Assembly: GCF_030815415.1 (NCBI RefSeq)
Contig: NZ_JAUSWW010000001.1
Location: 7,750,001 to 7,814,000 of the forward strand
Reading direction: 5' to 3'
DNA length: 64,000 bases
Origin: Streptomyces canus
GTDB taxonomy: Bacteria > Actinomycetota > Actinomycetes > Streptomycetales > Streptomycetaceae
Part shown: positions 1 through 8,162 of the stretch, piece after piece
Layout of the letters: each line of letters begins with the position of its first letter
How positions within the stretch are numbered: the first letter of the stretch is position 1
Program-made: the position numbers and the translations under genes
The notes under the pieces: model-generated
What the model was told of the DNA's origin: nothing
Databases searched by the model: none
What the model saw: only the letters and a program-made list of their open reading frames with translations

Positions 1-227
1 GCGGGCGCGGGCGGACGCGTGAAAGGTGCGAGGTATGGCCGGTTTTGACCATGTCAAAGGGTGTAAATCACCCTTGATGTGTAACGCGTCACAGCCATGT
101 AATCCCCATGAGATCTGCCCGAATTCATCCGGTTGGTGTTCGCAAAATCTTTGCGTTTAGGACGAGAGAAAGCGGGCAGGAGAATACGGGAAGCTGCTCT
201 GGAATGAATTCCAGAATTACCCCTGAA
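1..227. promoter_or_regulatory. Non-coding left end with stacked palindromes
   Basis: No convincing gene lies here and the stretch is less GC-rich than its surroundings. Three palindromes are packed into 50 bp: TTTGAC-CAT-GTCAAA (44-58), AAGGGTG-TAAAT-CACCCTT (57-75) and TGTGTAACGCGTCACA (78-93). The last fits both the classical CRP consensus TGTGA-N6-TCACA with one mismatch and the Streptomyces Crp motif GTG-N6-GNCAC. A further hairpin, CTGGAA-TGAA-TTCCAG, lies at 199-214. The only gene to the right points the other way and ends at 228, so these sites probably control a gene left of the window. That last point is inference. Confidence 0.5.
78..93. promoter_or_regulatory. Crp-like binding site
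   Basis: The 16-mer TGTGTAACGCGTCACA matches the CRP/FNR-family consensus at nine of ten arm positions with a six-base centre. It also fits the GTG-N6-GNCAC motif known for Streptomyces Crp. It sits between other palindromes in a non-coding stretch. Its target gene would lie outside the window to the left. Occupancy is inferred from sequence only. Confidence 0.45.
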
Positions 228-755
228 TTAGGTTCCGGTTACCCCGTCGATTCGTTCCCGCAAGATGTCGGCATGTCCGTTGTGCCGGGCGTACTCCTCA
301 ATCATGTGGATAAACACCCACCGCAGACTCACCTCCATCCCGGGAACGGGCCCCTCCATGACCCGCCCCGTGTCGTCCAGTGACCGCCCGGCGACGATCT
401 CGCGGCCCCGCGCGATCTCCCGCCGCCAGACACCGAGCGCGTCCTCGAGCGTGCGGGCGGGATCGAGGCGGTACCCGGTCGCCTCACCGAACACGGGCGG
501 CACATCGAGCCCCGCGACCACCCTCTGGAACCAGTTCCGCTCGACCTCCGCAAGATGCTGCACCAACCCGAGCAACGTCAGCCCGGACGGCTCGGCCGAG
601 GCCCGCCGCACCTGCTCGTCGTCCAGCCCCGCACACTTCAGTTCCAACGTGGCCCGATGAAAATCCAACCAGCTCTCCAGCATGGGGAGTTCGCCGCCGG
701 TGACGAGCGGGATGGGGCGGCCGTCGGGGAGGATGTGGGGCGTGTCGGTGGTCAT
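228..755 (-). CDS. DinB/DUF664 family protein
   Basis: A 175-residue protein starting MTTDTPH. It has the features of the DUF664/DinB four-helix-bundle family common in actinobacteria, which are thiol-transferase-like, metal-binding proteins of mostly unknown substrate. The conserved pieces are an early LVQHLAEVERNWF helix, where the His and Glu are likely ligands, and a late HMIEEYARHNGHADILRE stretch carrying the other conserved His residues. An upstream in-frame ATG at 815 would add about 20 Arg/Pro-rich residues that do not look like this family, so the ATG at 755 was chosen. It appears to stand alone, with a repeat-rich gap behind its start. Family assignment is good and function is unknown. 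Confidence 0.85.
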   Translation of the reverse strand: MTTDTPHILPDGRPIPLVTGGELPMLESWLDFHRATLELKCAGLDDEQVRRASAEPSGLTLLGLVQHLAEVERNWFQRVVAGLDVPPVFGEATGYRLDPARTLEDALGVWRREIARGREIVAGRSLDDTGRVMEGPVPGMEVSLRWVFIHMIEEYARHNGHADILRERIDGVTGT

Positions 756-1066
756 GCGGGGAGCATGACACGGGGGCACGGCCCGCCGGAACGTACCTTT
801 CAGCCCCGTCCGCACCTTCCAGCCCGCCCGGCATTCAAGGACCAGGATCTGCCGTCCCGATCCCCCACCCGCCCGCAGGCGGCTCCGCCCCGCGACGCCG
901 GTCCAGGCTTTCAGCCCGTCCGGCGTTTGAGGACGAGGCCCTTTGGGCCGATGGGGGTCCAGGGGGCGGAGCCCCCTGGGGGGCGGGGTCGAAGGGGCGG
1001 CAGCCCCTGGGGATGGGACGGGTAAGGGCGGCGGGGGCGAGAAAACCCGGCCCCCGCCCGAAACAC
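756..1066. repeat. Intergenic gap filled with GC-rich dispersed palindromic repeats
   Basis: This 311-bp gap between two minus-strand genes holds no gene. A well-formed repeat spans about 906-1047. It starts with the signature TTTCAGCCCGTCCGG and continues with GAGGACGAGGCC, a perfect hairpin CCAGGGGGC-GGA-GCCCCCTGG (959-979), a second hairpin AGGGGC-GGCA-GCCCCT (993-1008) and GGGACGGGTAAGGGCGG. A degenerate copy of the first block lies at about 798-845. The same blocks, in the same order, recur inside cobB at 22293-22421. Repeats of this kind are, from memory, widespread in Streptomyces intergenic regions. Confidence 0.8.
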
Positions 1067-2167
1067 CTACCGCCAGCTGTCCTCCACAGCCCGCAGCGCC
1101 CCCTCCACATCCACATCCAGCCCCTGCTCACTCAACGCGGCCCCCAGCGCCGCAAGACTCGCCCGCACGGCCCCCGGCGTCGCATCCGCCCCGTAGTGGT
1201 TGACCCGGATCATCTCCTTGGCCAACGCACCCCCACCCGCGGCCACCGGCAGCGCCGGATCCGATCCCAGCGCCCGAGCCACCAGCTCCGACGCCACCAC
1301 CCCCGCCGGCGCCCGCAGCGTCGTGGCGACCGGCGCCGCGTCCCGCGCCTCGTACACATACGGCTCGAGCCCGCCCCCCAGCGCCACGGCCCCCGCCCGG
1401 ACCGCCGCGGCCGCGGACGCGTGGCGGGCCATCACCACGTCGAGCCCGACCGCCTCGATCCGCTCGACGCAGGCTTCCAGCGCCAGCATCTCCAGCTGGG
1501 CCGGTGCGTGCAGCAGCGCCTTGCGTCCGCCGTCGACCCACCGCTCCTTCCAGTCCAGCAGCGAGAGGTACGACCGCCGAGGCGCCCGCGGATTCGCTTC
1601 CATCCGAGCCCACGCCCGCGAGCTCACCGAAACCGCCGAGACACCCGCGGGCCCGCCCATCGCCTTCTGTGCCCCGATCACACACAGGTCGACACCCCAC
1701 GCGTCCGGCAGCACCGGCTCCGCCCCGATCGAGGCGACGGCGTCCAGGTAGAACAGCGCACCGTGCGACCGCACCACCTCCCCGATCTCCGCGACCGGGT
1801 TGGTGTTGCCCGTCGCCGCCTCCGCGTGCACCAGCGAGACGAAGTCGATCGACGGATGCTCGGCGAGGGCCTCCCGGATCTGCTCCGCGGTCACCGCCGT
1901 GTGGAACGGCACCGCCAGATCGATCACGGTGGCCCCGCAGTCCCGCAGCCAGTCCCCGAAGGTCTGCCCGTACGGCCCGGTGATCACGTTCAGCGCCACG
2001 GTGCCGGGACCCGCGGTCGCCCGGATCGCCCCCTCCAGCGGCAGCAACGCCTCCCCCTGCATGATCACGACATCCTGCGAGGTGTTCAGCAGCCGCGCCA
2101 CGCGGTCCTCGATCGACGCGAAGTGCGCCGCGCTGAGCGGGGCCAGGTCCAGGAAGGGGTGCGTCAC
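1067..2167 (-). CDS. Alanine-glyoxylate/serine-pyruvate-type aminotransferase (class V)
   Basis: A PLP-dependent fold-type I enzyme of about 366 residues. The motif GAQKAMGGPAG near residue 168 contains the Lys expected to hold PLP, and YLDAVASIG supplies the Asp that contacts the pyridine nitrogen. The family moves amino groups between small amino acids (Ala, Ser) and glyoxylate or pyruvate, and some members have other substrates. The GTG at 2167 (VTHPFLDL) was chosen because a GAAGAGAG ribosome-binding site lies about seven bases ahead of it. An in-frame GTG at 2188 and an upstream start at 2239 are less likely. It diverges from the amino-acid ABC operon, which fits a link to amino-acid use, but the exact substrate cannot be read from sequence. 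Confidence 0.85.
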   Translation of the reverse strand: MTHPFLDLAPLSAAHFASIEDRVARLLNTSQDVVIMQGEALLPLEGAIRATAGPGTVALNVITGPYGQTFGDWLRDCGATVIDLAVPFHTAVTAEQIREALAEHPSIDFVSLVHAEAATGNTNPVAEIGEVVRSHGALFYLDAVASIGAEPVLPDAWGVDLCVIGAQKAMGGPAGVSAVSVSSRAWARMEANPRAPRRSYLSLLDWKERWVDGGRKALLHAPAQLEMLALEACVERIEAVGLDVVMARHASAAAAVRAGAVALGGGLEPYVYEARDAAPVATTLRAPAGVVASELVARALGSDPALPVAAGGGALAKEMIRVNHYGADATPGAVRASLAALGAALSEQGLDVDVEGALRAVEDSWR

Positions 2168-2280
2168 AGTGGTGCTCTCTTCACTCACGGGATCAACGAA
2201 TCGAGGGTAACCGGCCCCCTGGGCACCCCAGCCCGCCACCGACTTCTTAGGTCAGACGGCTGTATAACCATCGGTTTGAT

Positions 2281-2308
2281 TTGAGGGCCTCAAACTTCTC
2301 CTTATAAT
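2281..2308 (+). promoter_or_regulatory. Promoter of the amino-acid ABC operon
   Basis: A -35 box TTGAGG (2281-2286) and a perfect -10 box TATAAT (2303-2308) are separated by 16 bases, about 50 bp ahead of the GTG start at 2357. Such a close match to the housekeeping sigma consensus is unusual in this GC-rich background. It overlaps a perfect palindrome, TTTGAGG-G-CCTCAAA (2280-2294), which would place a repressor over the -35 box and spacer. Confidence 0.65.
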
Positions 2309-2356
2309 CGGAACCCGATATCCGGAACAGACAGTTCCCTCACAGGAGGCTTCCCC

Positions 2357-3214
2357 GTGAAGACGATCCTCGGGCGTCGGGCCCGCGTCCTGGCCGCCAC
2401 CACCGTGACGGCCGGGCTCGTGCTCGTGGCCGGCTGCTCCTCGGACGACGACGGCGGCAGCGGCACCAAGACCGCCGCCGGCGGTGTCGAGCTCGTCAAG
2501 GCGGGGCAGCTCACCACCTGCACCCACCTTCCGTACCCGCCCTTCCAGTCGGAGATCGACGGCAAGGTGCAGGGCTTCGACGTGTCGCTGATCGACCTCG
2601 CCGCCAAGGACCTCGGCGTGAAGCAGGAGATCCTCGACACACCGTTCGAGAACTTCAAGACCGGTGCGTTCCTCAACTCCGGCGAGTGCGACCTCGCCGC
2701 CGCCGGCATGACCATCACCGACGAGCGCAAGAAGAACGTCGACTTCTCGGACCCGTACTTCGACGCCACCCAGGCCCTCCTCGTCGACAAGGGCAGCGGC
2801 ATCACGTCCCTCGCCGACGTCAAGTCCAAGAAGATCGCGATCGGCGCCCAGGCGCAGACCACCGGCGAGGACTACGCCAAGAGCCAGGGCTTCGACCCGG
2901 TCTCCTTCGAGTCCTCCGACGCCGTCCTCAACGGTCTGCGCTCCGGCCAGGTCAAGGCCGTCGTCATCGACTACCCGGTCGTCCAGGGCTGGCTGAAGAC
3001 CAAGGCCAACGCCGACGCCTTCCAGGTCGCCGAGCAGATCAACACCGGTGAGCAGTACGGCTTCACGGTGAAGAAGGGCAACACCAAGCTGCTCGCCGCC
3101 ATCAACAAGGCTCTCGCCGAGGCCAAGTCCGACGGCACGTACAAGACGCTGTACGAGAAGTGGATCGGCCCCTACGACGAGTCCGCGGCCTCCGCGTCCC
3201 CGTCCGCCTCATGA
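2357..3214 (+). CDS. Amino-acid ABC transporter substrate-binding lipoprotein
   Basis: This 285-residue protein captures the substrate of a polar-amino-acid importer outside the membrane. A signal peptide ends in the lipobox LVAGC, with the lipid-modified Cys at residue 26, followed by an acidic SSDDDGG spacer. The mature part is a type 3 periplasmic-binding-protein fold: LTTCTHLPYPPFQ, the DVSLIDLAAKDLG helix, and DLAAAGMTITDERKKNVDFSDPYFDATQALL, which is characteristic of this family. The GTG start at 2357 has AGGAGGC seven bases upstream. Its TGA overlaps the permease ATG. Ligand class (Glu, Gln, Arg, Cys or similar) is not resolvable from sequence. Confidence 0.93.
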   Translation: MKTILGRRARVLAATTVTAGLVLVAGCSSDDDGGSGTKTAAGGVELVKAGQLTTCTHLPYPPFQSEIDGKVQGFDVSLIDLAAKDLGVKQEILDTPFENFKTGAFLNSGECDLAAAGMTITDERKKNVDFSDPYFDATQALLVDKGSGITSLADVKSKKIAIGAQAQTTGEDYAKSQGFDPVSFESSDAVLNGLRSGQVKAVVIDYPVVQGWLKTKANADAFQVAEQINTGEQYGFTVKKGNTKLLAAINKALAEAKSDGTYKTLYEKWIGPYDESAASASPSAS

Positions 3215-4044
3215 CGAGCTCCGACGCACAACTCCAGCCTCGCAAGAAGGGCCTGACCCGGAGTCAGAAGCGCCGCCTGTCGCGTGGCGCCCAGTACGTC
3301 GTGTTCGTCGCGGCCGTCGTCGCCTTCGCGGCGTCGGCCGACTGGGACCGGCTCAAGAACCAGTTCGCGCAGTGGGACATCGCCGAGCAGATGTTCCCCG
3401 ACGTCATCACGCTCGCGCTGAAGAACACCGTGCTCTACACGCTGTCCGGCTTCGTGTTCGGACTCGTCCTCGGCATGGTCATCGCGCTGATGCGGCTGTC
3501 GTCGGTGGGCCCGTACCGCTGGTTCGCCGGTGTGTATATCGAGATATTCCGCGGTCTGCCCGCCCTGCTGATCTTCATCTTCATCGGCGTGGCCGTACCG
3601 CTGGCCTTCCCGGGGACCGAGATCCCCGGCGGCACCTACGGCAAGGTCGCCCTCGCGCTCGGCCTGGTGGCGGCCGCGTACATGGCCGAGACGATCCGTG
3701 CGGGCATCCAGGCGGTGCCCAAGGGGCAGATGGAGGCGGCCCGTTCGCTGGGCTTCTCGCCCGCGCGGGCCATGGTCTCGATCATCATCCCGCAGGCGTT
3801 CCGGGTCATCCTCCCGCCGCTGACCAACGAACTCGTCCTGCTCTTCAAGGACTCCTCGCTGGTCCTCTTCCTCGGCGTCACCCTGGAGGAGCGCGAACTG
3901 TCCAAGTACGGCCGTGACCTGGCCAGTACGACCGCCAACTCCACGCCGATCCTCGTCGCCGGCCTGTGCTACCTGCTGGTGACGATCCCGCTCGGCTTCG
4001 TCGTGCGCCGTATGGAGGCGAAGGCCCAGGAGGCCGTGAAATGA
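3211..4044 (+). CDS. Amino-acid ABC transporter permease
   Basis: The membrane channel of the importer, 277 residues. It begins with a basic cytosolic tail and a first membrane segment (YVVFVAAVVAFAA). The His/Glu/Gln-type permease domain follows, with segments such as TVLYTLSGFVFGLVLGMVIAL and an EAARSLGFSPARAMVSIIIPQAF coupling loop (the EAA motif), which contacts the ATPase. The ATG at 3211 overlaps the TGA of the binding protein (ATGA), and the gene's own TGA overlaps the ATPase start in the same way. The three genes are therefore a translationally coupled operon. The ending near KAQEAVK is as expected for the family. Confidence 0.93.
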   Translation: MTSSDAQLQPRKKGLTRSQKRRLSRGAQYVVFVAAVVAFAASADWDRLKNQFAQWDIAEQMFPDVITLALKNTVLYTLSGFVFGLVLGMVIALMRLSSVGPYRWFAGVYIEIFRGLPALLIFIFIGVAVPLAFPGTEIPGGTYGKVALALGLVAAAYMAETIRAGIQAVPKGQMEAARSLGFSPARAMVSIIIPQAFRVILPPLTNELVLLFKDSSLVLFLGVTLEERELSKYGRDLASTTANSTPILVAGLCYLLVTIPLGFVVRRMEAKAQEAVK

Positions 4045-4832
4045 GCCGACCGGAAATCGAAGTCCGCGCACTGCACAAGTCGTTCGGCGACAACGAGGTC
4101 CTCAAGGGCATCGACCTGGAGATCGGCCAGGGCGACGTCGTCTGTGTCATCGGCCCCTCCGGCTCCGGCAAGTCCACGCTGCTGCGGTGCGTGAACCTCC
4201 TGGAGGAACCGACCGAGGGCCGGGTCTTCGTCGGCGGCACCGAACTCACCGACCCCGATGTCGACATCGACGCCGTACGCCGCCGTATCGGCATGGTCTT
4301 CCAGCAGTTCAACCTCTTCCCGCACCTCACCGTGACCGAGAACCTCACGCTGCCCCAGCGCAGGGTGCTCAAGCGGGACAAGGCGCAGGCGGCGAAGGTG
4401 GCCGCCGAGAACCTGGAGCGGGTGGGCCTGTCCGAGAAGGCGAACGCCTACCCGGCCTCCCTCTCCGGTGGCCAGCAGCAACGGGTCGCGATCGCCCGCT
4501 CGCTGTCGATGGGCCCCGAGGTGATGCTCTTCGACGAGCCGACCTCGGCACTGGACCCGGAGCTGGTGGGGGATGTGCTCGCGGTGATGCGGATGCTGGC
4601 GCAGGAGGGCATGACCATGATGGTCGTCACCCACGAGATGACGTTCGCGAGGGAGGTCGCCGACAGGGTGGTCTTCATGGACGGCGGAGTGATCGTGGAG
4701 GACGGCACCCCGGCCCAGGTCATCGGCAGTCCCAGCCACGAGCGGACGCGCCATTTCCTGTCGCGGCTACTGGACCCGGCGATGGCTGATGTCGAGGAGG
4801 AGACGTCCGACCAGGTCGGCGACGGTGGCTGA
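4041..4832 (+). CDS. Amino-acid ABC transporter ATP-binding protein
   Basis: The 263-residue ATPase powers the importer. Walker A is GPSGSGKST, the Q-loop is VFQQFNLFPHLT, the signature is LSGGQQQR, Walker B is VMLFDEPTSALDPE, and the switch His is in VVTHEM. The LFPHLTV and SALDPELV sequences are typical of the polar-amino-acid subfamily (GlnQ/HisP type). A final 20-residue acidic tail (DVEEETSDQ) is not part of the conserved domain. It starts by an ATGA overlap with the permease. The amidohydrolase gene follows after only 14 bases and probably shares the transcript. Confidence 0.94.
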   Translation: MSRPEIEVRALHKSFGDNEVLKGIDLEIGQGDVVCVIGPSGSGKSTLLRCVNLLEEPTEGRVFVGGTELTDPDVDIDAVRRRIGMVFQQFNLFPHLTVTENLTLPQRRVLKRDKAQAAKVAAENLERVGLSEKANAYPASLSGGQQQRVAIARSLSMGPEVMLFDEPTSALDPELVGDVLAVMRMLAQEGMTMMVVTHEMTFAREVADRVVFMDGGVIVEDGTPAQVIGSPSHERTRHFLSRLLDPAMADVEEETSDQVGDGG

Positions 4833-4846
4833 TTAAGCTCCTGGGC

Positions 4847-5944
4847 ATGAGCGATCACCCGGTGCTGCACGTGAAGGGCAGGGTCCTGGTCGGACCCGAC
4901 GACGCCCGCGACGAACTGTGGGTCGTCGACGGCCGGATCTCCTACGACCGTCCCGTCGGCGCCCAGGACGTCCGTACCGTCGCGGGCTGGACCCTGCCCG
5001 GTCTGGTGGACGCACACTGCCACGTGGGCCTCGGCCCCCACGGCCCCGTTCCCCAGGACGTCGCCGAACAGCAAGCCCTCACCGACCGGGACGCCGGTAC
5101 CCTGCTGATCCGCGACGCGGGCTCCCCCTCGGACACCCGCTGGACCGACACCCGCGAGGACCTGCCGAAGATCATCCGTGCCGGAAGGCACATCGCCCGC
5201 ACCCGCCGCTACATCCGCGGCTACGCCCACGAGATCGAACCGGAGGACCTGGTCGCCTATGTCGCCCAGGAAGCCCGCCGAGGCGACGGCTGGGTCAAGC
5301 TGGTCGGCGACTGGATCGACCGCGACCTCGGCGACCTGGCCCCCAGCTGGCCGCGCGACGCGGCGCGGGCGGCGATCGCCGAGGCCCACCGCCTGGGCGC
5401 AAGGGTCACGGCCCACTGCTTCGCGACCTCGTCCCTCCGCGACCTCGTAGAGTCCGGCATCGACTGCATCGAACACGCCACGGGCCTCACCGACGACCTG
5501 ATCCCCCTCTTCGCCGACCGCGGCGTGGCGATCGTCCCGACCCTGGTCAACATCGCCACGTTCCCGAAACTGGCCGAGGGCGGCGAGTCCAAGTTCCCCC
5601 GCTGGTCGGCCCACCTCCGCCGCCTCCACGAACGCCGCTACGACACGGTCCGGGGCGCCTACGACGCCGGCATCCCGGTCTACGTCGGCACCGACGCCGG
5701 CGGCACCCTGCCGCACGGACTGGTCGCGGCCGAGGTCGCGGAACTGACCAAGGCGGGCATCCCCCCGACCGAGGCCCTCGCGGCGACGACCTGGGCGGCC
5801 CGCGAGTGGCTGGGACGCCCCGGCCTGGAGGAGGGCGCCACGGCCGACCTCGTGGTGTACGACGAGGACCCACGGGCCGATGTACGCGTACTGGCGGCGC
5901 CGCGACGGGTCGTGCTGAACGGGCGCGTCGTTGACGGATCGTGA
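4847..5944 (+). CDS. Amidohydrolase family protein (imidazolonepropionase-like)
   Basis: A 365-residue metal-dependent hydrolase of the amidohydrolase superfamily. The metal-site signature is DAHCHVG (about residues 60-66). Further ligands are likely in VTAHCFAT and CIEHATGLTDD, with the catalytic Asp in VGTDAGG. The small N-terminal and C-terminal beta parts (LHVKGRVLVGPDD and GATADLVVYDEDPRADVRVL) form the usual composite beta-sandwich. It lies 14 bases behind the amino-acid ABC ATPase, so it may process an imported amino-acid derivative, but that is inference. The relatives include imidazolonepropionase, prolidase-like and cyclic-amide hydrolases. Confidence 0.88.
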   Translation: MSDHPVLHVKGRVLVGPDDARDELWVVDGRISYDRPVGAQDVRTVAGWTLPGLVDAHCHVGLGPHGPVPQDVAEQQALTDRDAGTLLIRDAGSPSDTRWTDTREDLPKIIRAGRHIARTRRYIRGYAHEIEPEDLVAYVAQEARRGDGWVKLVGDWIDRDLGDLAPSWPRDAARAAIAEAHRLGARVTAHCFATSSLRDLVESGIDCIEHATGLTDDLIPLFADRGVAIVPTLVNIATFPKLAEGGESKFPRWSAHLRRLHERRYDTVRGAYDAGIPVYVGTDAGGTLPHGLVAAEVAELTKAGIPPTEALAATTWAAREWLGRPGLEEGATADLVVYDEDPRADVRVLAAPRRVVLNGRVVDGS

Positions 5945-6177
5945 CCGAAATTCGCCCCACGTCGTTGTGCACCCCGGCTCTCGAACCGGCGCGTCAACGG
6001 GAGCGCTCGCACACATGGGGGCCCAGGGGTGACTTCGAGGAACACCCGTGCCGCACGATTCGAAAAGGTTCACGGAAACACCACGTTGGGTGAAGTCCCG
6101 CCGGAGTGCTGACTGTTCACTCTGAGTGCGTAATTCTTGCCGGGTCCCGAGCACGTCTCCTCTGAGGGGTCCCCACC
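5945..6177. promoter_or_regulatory. Gap ahead of the LAETG protein
   Basis: This 233-bp stretch has no credible reading frame. It must hold the promoter of the surface-protein gene that begins at 6178, because the preceding amidohydrolase is in the same direction but far upstream. A GAGGGG ribosome-binding site lies eight bases before that GTG. No clear promoter boxes or hairpin terminator could be identified by eye. Confidence 0.4.
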
Positions 6178-7074
6178 GTGAACGGCAAGAACCTCCGCAT
6201 GCCCGCACGCCGTCTCGCGACCTTCGCGACGGCCACGGCCCTGGCCGCAGGTCCCGCGGTCCTGGCCGGCGCCGGCTCCGCGCACGCGACCGGTGACGAA
6301 GGGCGCGCGAGCGCCGTCGTCCTGCGCACCGGGCTCGACGTGTCCCTGCTCAACAAGACCGTGAACGTCCCGCTCGCGGTCTCCCTCAACGAAGTGCGGG
6401 CGCCGCAGAGCGCCGAGAAGACCGCGCTGAGCGCCCGGTTGGACGGCGTCGACGGCGGAAAGGCCTTCAGTGTGCTCGACGCGCAGGTGGCGTCGGCGAA
6501 GGCGGACGTGACCGGCACCAAGGCCGAGGCCTCCACCACCCTCGCCCACGCCAAGCTCCATGTCCCCGGCCTGCCCCTGCTCTCGCTCATCGAGCTCGGC
6601 ACGGTCACCTCCAAGGCGACGTGCGAGGCCGGTAGGACCCCGACCGCCACCTCCAACCTGCTGGGCTCCGTCACTGTCCTCGGCAAGAAGGTCACGCTCA
6701 CCGCCGACGGCCCGACCGACGTCGAGGTGCCCGGCGTCGGCGAGGTCCGTCTCGACCTCTCCAGGACCGAGACCACCACGGACACGGCAGCCGCCACCGC
6801 CCTCGAACTCACCGTCTCCATCAACCCGTTGAAGCTCAACGTGGCCGAGGTCGAGGGAACCCTGACGCTGGCGAAGGCCACCTGCGAGGCCCCCGCCGCA
6901 CCCGCCGCCGCGACCACTCCCGCCAAAGACGTGAAGCCCCAAGGCGCCCCCGCCGAAGCGGGGTTGGCCGAGACCGGCGGCAGCTCGACGACCCCGTACA
7001 TCGTGGGCGGAGCCCTCGCCCTGCTCGTCGCCGGCGCAGGAGCGGTCGCCCTCGCCCGCCGCGCCAGGAACTGA
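6178..7074 (+). CDS. LAETG-anchored surface protein (SCO1860 family)
   Basis: This 298-residue secreted protein resembles the SCO1860-type family from Streptomyces. An N-terminal signal peptide (basic start, then ATFATATALAAGPAVLAG, cleaved near AHA-T) is followed by a beta-rich, Ser/Thr/Ala-rich body with two Cys residues (TSKATCEAG, AKATCEAP). At the C terminus are LAETG, a hydrophobic helix (YIVGGALALLVAGAGAVAL) and a positive tail ARRARN. LAXTG is the recognition motif of class E sortases, so the protein should be covalently attached to the cell wall. The GTG at 6178 is preceded by GAGGGG. Its precise role is unknown; no sortase gene is nearby. Confidence 0.88.
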   Translation: MNGKNLRMPARRLATFATATALAAGPAVLAGAGSAHATGDEGRASAVVLRTGLDVSLLNKTVNVPLAVSLNEVRAPQSAEKTALSARLDGVDGGKAFSVLDAQVASAKADVTGTKAEASTTLAHAKLHVPGLPLLSLIELGTVTSKATCEAGRTPTATSNLLGSVTVLGKKVTLTADGPTDVEVPGVGEVRLDLSRTETTTDTAAATALELTVSINPLKLNVAEVEGTLTLAKATCEAPAAPAAATTPAKDVKPQGAPAEAGLAETGGSSTTPYIVGGALALLVAGAGAVALARRARN

Positions 7075-7089
7075 TCCCGGGGTCCCGAA

Positions 7090-7123
7090 GGTCAACAGCC
7101 TTTCTCTGTCAGATCTGTTGACC
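7090..7123 (+). terminator. Inverted repeat behind the LAETG gene
   Basis: GGTCAACAG (7090-7098) and CTGTTGACC (7115-7123) form a perfect nine-base inverted repeat around a 16-base loop, starting 15 bases after the stop codon. Position and structure suit a terminator, although there is no run of T. It could equally be an operator for the sugar operon that begins at 7182. Confidence 0.45.
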
Positions 7124-7131
7124 GGCCAATG

Positions 7132-7141
7132 AAAACGTTTT
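7132..7141. promoter_or_regulatory. LacI-type operator ahead of the sugar ABC operon
   Basis: The perfect palindrome AAAACGTTTT with a central CG is the classical core of LacI-family operators. It lies 40 bases before the first permease gene, and the operon is followed by a LacI-family regulator at 10765. The A/T-rich 10-mer stands out against the surrounding GC. Control by that regulator is inference. Confidence 0.6.
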
Positions 7142-7181
7142 AACTTCCTCTCGCTCCGACTTCGAGACGTGAGGGGGACCC

Positions 7182-8162
7182 GTGGCCGCTGTACTACGGG
7201 AACGTGCAGGTACCGAGGAGGTGAAGGAGGCGCGCCGTCGATCCGGCGGTGCGCCCCGACGGCGAAAAGGTTTTCAGGGCAAGGCCTCACGATCCCTGGT
7301 CCTGCTCATGCTGCCCGGCCTCGCCTACTTCCTGCTCTTCCACTACGGCGCCCTCGTCGGCAACGTCATCGCCTTCAAGGAGTACGTCCCCTTCGACGGC
7401 ATCTGGGGCAGCCCCTGGGTCGGACTCGGCAACTTCCAGCGGATGTTCGAGGACGCGGCCTTCTGGGACTCCGTCCTCAACACCCTCTGGATCTCCGTCC
7501 TCCAGCTGGTCTTCTTCTTCCCGGTGCCGCTCGCCCTCGCCCTGCTCCTGCACAGCCTCACCTGGAGCAGCGTCCGCCGGTTCGTGCAGTCGGTGGCGTA
7601 TCTCCCGCACTTCATCTCGTGGGTGATCGTCGTCGCCCTCTTCCAGCAGCTCCTCGGCGACACCGGGCTGCTCAACTCCGGCCTGGACGGCATGGGCCTG
7701 CACACCGTCGACATCATCGGCAACCCCGACGCCTTCAAGCCGCTCGTCGTCGCCCAGGTCGTCTGGAAGGACGCCGGCTGGGGCACGATCATCTTCCTCG
7801 CCGCCCTCGCCCAGGTCGACGAGCAGCAGTACGAGGCCGCCGCGATCGACGGCGCCGGACCCTGGCGGCGCTTCTGGCACGTCACGCTGCCCGCCATCCG
7901 CCCGGTGATCGTGCTGCTGCTGATCATGCGGCTCGGCGAGATCCTCTCCGTCGGCTTCGAGCAGATGCTGCTCCAGCGCGACGCGGTCGGCCCGGAGGCC
8001 GCCGAGATCATCGACACCTTCGTCTACTACCAGGGCATCGTCGGCGGCGACTACGGATTCGCCGCCGCCGCGGGCCTGTTCAAGGGCGTCATCGGCGCCC
8101 TCCTCGTCTACGCCGCCAACAAGGTCGCCCACCGCCTCGGCGAACAGGGGGTCTACAAGTGA
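7182..8162 (+). CDS. Sugar ABC transporter permease (LplB/UgpA type)
   Basis: First permease of a carbohydrate importer, 326 residues. A basic N-terminal tail of about 40 residues precedes six predicted membrane segments (for example SLVLLMLPGLAYFLLF and TLWISVLQLVFFFPVPLALALLL). The EAA loop reads YEAAAIDGAGPWRRFWHVTLPAIRPVI. The PFDGIWGSPWVGLGNFQRMFED segment is typical of the LplB subgroup, which handles oligosaccharides or their unsaturated fragments. The GTG at 7182 follows a GAGGGGG ribosome-binding site. Its stop overlaps the start of the second permease (GTGA). Confidence 0.92.
   Translation: MAAVLRERAGTEEVKEARRRSGGAPRRRKGFQGKASRSLVLLMLPGLAYFLLFHYGALVGNVIAFKEYVPFDGIWGSPWVGLGNFQRMFEDAAFWDSVLNTLWISVLQLVFFFPVPLALALLLHSLTWSSVRRFVQSVAYLPHFISWVIVVALFQQLLGDTGLLNSGLDGMGLHTVDIIGNPDAFKPLVVAQVVWKDAGWGTIIFLAALAQVDEQQYEAAAIDGAGPWRRFWHVTLPAIRPVIVLLLIMRLGEILSVGFEQMLLQRDAVGPEAAEIIDTFVYYQGIVGGDYGFAAAAGLFKGVIGALLVYAANKVAHRLGEQGVYK

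Noticed and set aside
4448..6208. 586-codon minus-strand frame
   Set aside because: Antisense to the ABC ATPase and amidohydrolase genes, with no recognisable domain.
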